Positions 5,316-7,706 of a stretch of 7,706 nucleotides of DNA are shown in pieces. Source of the stretch: Bacteroidales bacterium (lineage in GTDB: Bacteria > Bacteroidota > Bacteroidia > Bacteroidales > UBA932); NCBI GenBank assembly GCA_024402115.1, contig JAKSJQ010000067.1:1-7706 (forward strand). The letters run 5' to 3'. Every line of letters starts with the position of its first letter. Positions within the stretch are counted from its first letter, which is position 1. The notes below the pieces were generated by a model that searched no databases, was not told the origin of the DNA, and worked only from the letters and a program-made list of their open reading frames with translations. The position numbers and the translations under genes are program-made.

Positions 5316-7706
5316 TCAGAGGATGATGTCGATCTTTGCTGTCTCGTTGGCTTTGAATGTGTACTGGACATGGTCGCCGTCCTTGGCGAGCTCCTTGCCG
5401 TTCACGAGGATGCGGCAGCCTTCGCTGCGGTTGCGGAGTGTAAGGGTCTGGGCCTGGTTAGAGGTGATTGAGGCGTGGATGCCCTTCTCGTCCCAGTCCA
5501 TGTGGTTGAGCTTCGCGAAGGTGTAGAGCCATACGCCGTCGATCGATCCATGCATCAGGTTGTCCGGCATGACAGGAAGGAGTTCCACTGTGCCTGGCTC
5601 GCTGAAGACGCACATCTCCACGAGGAATGCTGGAACGGCGCCTGTAAGATCAGGGAACACGCCCCTGTAAGGGAAGTGGCTGGTCTGGAGTGTGCGGCGT
5701 ACGAATCCGTGGTTGAGAAGCTGGCTGAGGTTCTGCTCGGTTTCTTCCATGTCCTTCAGGCGGATGGCTGAGAAGGCGCGGTGGATGATGCCGTGGGCAG
5801 AGTCGTCCTGCTGTGCGCGCTTGCGGTTGGAGATCTTGATGGCTTCTGCGAGTGCAGGATCCTTTTCAGGGGTGACAGCGCGGCCTGGCCACAGATCGTA
5901 GTGGTGTGACACGTGGCGGTGGTTGTAGTTCTCCTCGATTGTTTCCCATGCCCATTCCTTGAGGCCGCCGTCGATGTCGAGAAGGTAGGTCGGAAGGGAT
6001 GCGAGCTGGGCCTCCCAGTGAGGGATGTTCTCCTTCTCGATTCCGAGGGTCTTGCAGCCGTCGATAAGGTTCATCAGGATTTCGCGGCAGATTGCGATGT
6101 CCATGACTGAGTTGATTCTCGTCGGGTTCCTGTCGCGGCTGGTGACTGTCTCGTAGCCTGGGTTAGGTGTAGGGTTCTCAGGGGAGAATGACGGATAGAA
6201 GATGACCTTGCCGTCCGGACCGCGGTCACGTGCGTAATCCTCGTAGAACAGTGCCATTTCCTTGTATGCCGGAATCACGCGGGTGCGGAGGAATTCCTTG
6301 TCGCCTGAGACGAGGTAGTAGCCCCAAAGCTCGTTGAATACCCATCCGAGGACGCCTGTGAAGCCGTAATGAGGATAGGTGTGCGAGAAGTGGTAGTACA
6401 GGCCGGAATCAGGGTCGCAGTGGACGCTGGCCAGAAGGCCGCGGGCTCCGTAGAGCAGCTGCGCGTTGGTGCGGAAGTCGTCGAACTTGCTCTCGTAATA
6501 CTTGAAATACACGTCCATCTCGTCGAAGAGACCGGTGTTGTTTCCTGCGCAGACCTGAAGGTTGGTGTTGATGTTGTGCTGGCCTGTGAAAGGAGGGATG
6601 TTCTTGCCAGTTTCGTAGATCTGGAAGAAGCGGCCCATGTCGTAGAGCTTCTCGAGAAGGGTAGGGTCAAGCTCGTTCACGCTGTGGGCACGGCGGAGAA
6701 GTTCCTCGCCTGAAAGCAGAAGGTCCTTGTCGCTGCTGAGGTGGATGCGCGAACGGTCCATGCGCTCGCCGATGTACTTTTCGTTACCCTTGAGCATCTT
6801 GTCGAAATCGACCTTCATCGACATAAGGCCGTCGCGGACGCTCTTGATGCAATCGAAGGTGAAGTCGTTTTCGAACCTCACGATCTTTGATACGACTGTC
6901 AGGCCGTCTGCACCGGAAATATGCATGCCTTTGCCGGTTTTGTTCATGGTACCGCCCTTCGGGATGAAACGTATGGCAACTGCATAGCCTTTCTTGCCGA
7001 ATTCCGGATTGTAAGCGGTTGCAAGGGTGATCAGGCCGTCCTCGATCTTAAGCTCATTTGAACTGCCTTCTGACAATCTTGGCAGCTGAATCTCTACATC
7101 GAGGTCCAGCTGGCCCTTAGGCGCAGTGAAGCGGTTCACGTTGACGTCTCCGTCGTAGGCGCAGAAGCTTTCGTTGCGGAAAGAACCGCGGGCATCGGTC
7201 CACATCGCGGTGATCATGCCGTTCTGCATGTCGAGGAAGCGGAGGTAGTCACGGGTGCCTGTCTGCTCCGGACGGCGGAAGGTGAGTGTGAAGGCTGTAT
7301 GCCTTGAAGGACCGCCGACAGGGTACAGGATATCGTTGTCGAAATTCATGTACTTCTCGAAACCGGCCTTTTTCTGGGCTTCGTCTACAAGGGCGTTTGC
7401 CTCATTCGCCTTGCCCTCGAGAAGGAGCTGGCGGATCTGGGCCAGGTATGGGCGCAGATCTGGAGGAAGGGGAGTCTCGGCCCATTTCGGCTCGTAGAGG
7501 TCTTCCTGGGTGTAGGTCATCACGTCGCTGTATGGCTGGCCGGATGACTGCATGCGCAGCGTACCGTTGCCGGTGATGAAGTTGTCGGAAGATTCTGCCG
7601 CAGGGGCGATCGAGCAGATATTGTGCGTAGGCAGGATGCTGGCGCGATTCTCTACAGGGATGTACGGGATCGAATACTCGAGCTTTCGGGTTTCTATCCC
7701 CTCGGC
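5316..7706 (-). CDS. GH95-like alpha-L-fucosidase/galactosidase family enzyme (N-terminus outside window)
   Basis: A large glycoside hydrolase resembling family GH95 (1,2-alpha-L-fucosidases and alpha-L-galactosidases, inverting enzymes). The frame is open to the right edge, giving 796 visible residues. The first visible ATG (7553) is internal, since 51 open codons precede it. The N-terminal beta-domain includes FITGNGTLR (visible residues 43-51) and the helix IRQLLLEGKANEANALVDEA. The (alpha/alpha)6 region holds NINT (378-381, candidate Asn pair N378/N380), SPEN (candidate acid Glu510), HRHVSH (596-601) and FPDLTG (candidate base Asp686). A C-terminal beta-domain follows, with TVELLPVMPD. 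These match the order of catalytic residues in characterised GH95 enzymes, but the loops differ. The Trp-rich QGxWN...PPW loop before NIN is shortened to NIPPFTGQH, and the usual QIDGNFG around the base is FPDLTGAVP. Specificity is therefore open. The gene converges on the GH5-like/BIG2 operon across the shared terminator. Confidence 0.75.
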   Translation of the reverse strand, partial: AEGIETRKLEYSIPYIPVENRASILPTHNICSIAPAAESSDNFITGNGTLRMQSSGQPYSDVMTYTQEDLYEPKWAETPLPPDLRPYLAQIRQLLLEGKANEANALVDEAQKKAGFEKYMNFDNDILYPVGGPSRHTAFTLTFRRPEQTGTRDYLRFLDMQNGMITAMWTDARGSFRNESFCAYDGDVNVNRFTAPKGQLDLDVEIQLPRLSEGSSNELKIEDGLITLATAYNPEFGKKGYAVAIRFIPKGGTMNKTGKGMHISGADGLTVVSKIVRFENDFTFDCIKSVRDGLMSMKVDFDKMLKGNEKYIGERMDRSRIHLSSDKDLLLSGEELLRRAHSVNELDPTLLEKLYDMGRFFQIYETGKNIPPFTGQHNINTNLQVCAGNNTGLFDEMDVYFKYYESKFDDFRTNAQLLYGARGLLASVHCDPDSGLYYHFSHTYPHYGFTGVLGWVFNELWGYYLVSGDKEFLRTRVIPAYKEMALFYEDYARDRGPDGKVIFYPSFSPENPTPNPGYETVTSRDRNPTRINSVMDIAICREILMNLIDGCKTLGIEKENIPHWEAQLASLPTYLLDIDGGLKEWAWETIEENYNHRHVSHHYDLWPGRAVTPEKDPALAEAIKISNRKRAQQDDSAHGIIHRAFSAIRLKDMEETEQNLSQLLNHGFVRRTLQTSHFPYRGVFPDLTGAVPAFLVEMCVFSEPGTVELLPVMPDNLMHGSIDGVWLYTFAKLNHMDWDEKGIHASITSNQAQTLTLRNRSEGCRILVNGKELAKDGDHVQYTFKANETAKIDIIL

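Noticed and set aside
6945..6953. GGTACCATG, the end of the intergenic repeat, on the minus strand inside the GH95-like gene.
   Set aside because: Only 9 bases match, it encodes part of the protein (Gly-Thr-Met), and the flanks do not resemble the repeat.

Overview
The window looks like chromosomal DNA from a Bacteroidota bacterium, most likely Bacteroidales. The reasons are: two adjacent lipoprotein genes for polysaccharide breakdown, one with bacterial Ig-like domains; a GH95-type fucosidase-like enzyme; a LemA/DUF3137 gene pair; no obvious Shine-Dalgarno sequences; and AT-rich gaps holding TATATTTA boxes that resemble the Bacteroidota -7 element. Genus cannot be fixed from the sequence. 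No RNA gene, transposase, integrase or CRISPR array is visible.

Layout from left to right. The 3' part of a Nudix hydrolase gene (1-313, +) runs in from the left edge. It converges on a two-gene operon on the minus strand: lemA-like (2103-2852) followed by a DUF3137 gene (362-2092), separated by 10 nt. Both encode predicted membrane proteins. A 218-nt AT-rich divergent promoter region (2853-3070) separates this pair from a second two-gene operon on the plus strand: a GH5-like (clan A) glycoside hydrolase lipoprotein (3071-4264) and, 4 nt later, a lipoprotein with three BIG2-type Ig-like domains (4269-5216). A strong bidirectional intrinsic terminator (5259-5288) separates that operon from a convergent GH95-like alpha-L-fucosidase/galactosidase family gene (5316 to beyond 7706, -), whose N-terminus lies outside the window.

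The GH5-like enzyme, the Ig-like lipoprotein and the GH95-like enzyme suggest the edge of a glycan-degradation region, although no susC/susD pair, regulator or transporter is in view. The LemA/DUF3137 pair is a conserved membrane module of unknown function and has no evident link to glycan use.

The least explained signal is a short non-coding repeat, consensus about GGCGGTCGAGGCTGGTACCATGGTC. It occurs three times in the same orientation, once in each gap between transcription units (332-356, 2945-2966, 5222-5246) and never inside an operon. Copies 1 and 2 share a perfect 20-bp match and bracket the lemA/DUF3137 unit exactly. Copies 2 and 3 bracket the GH5/Ig-like unit.
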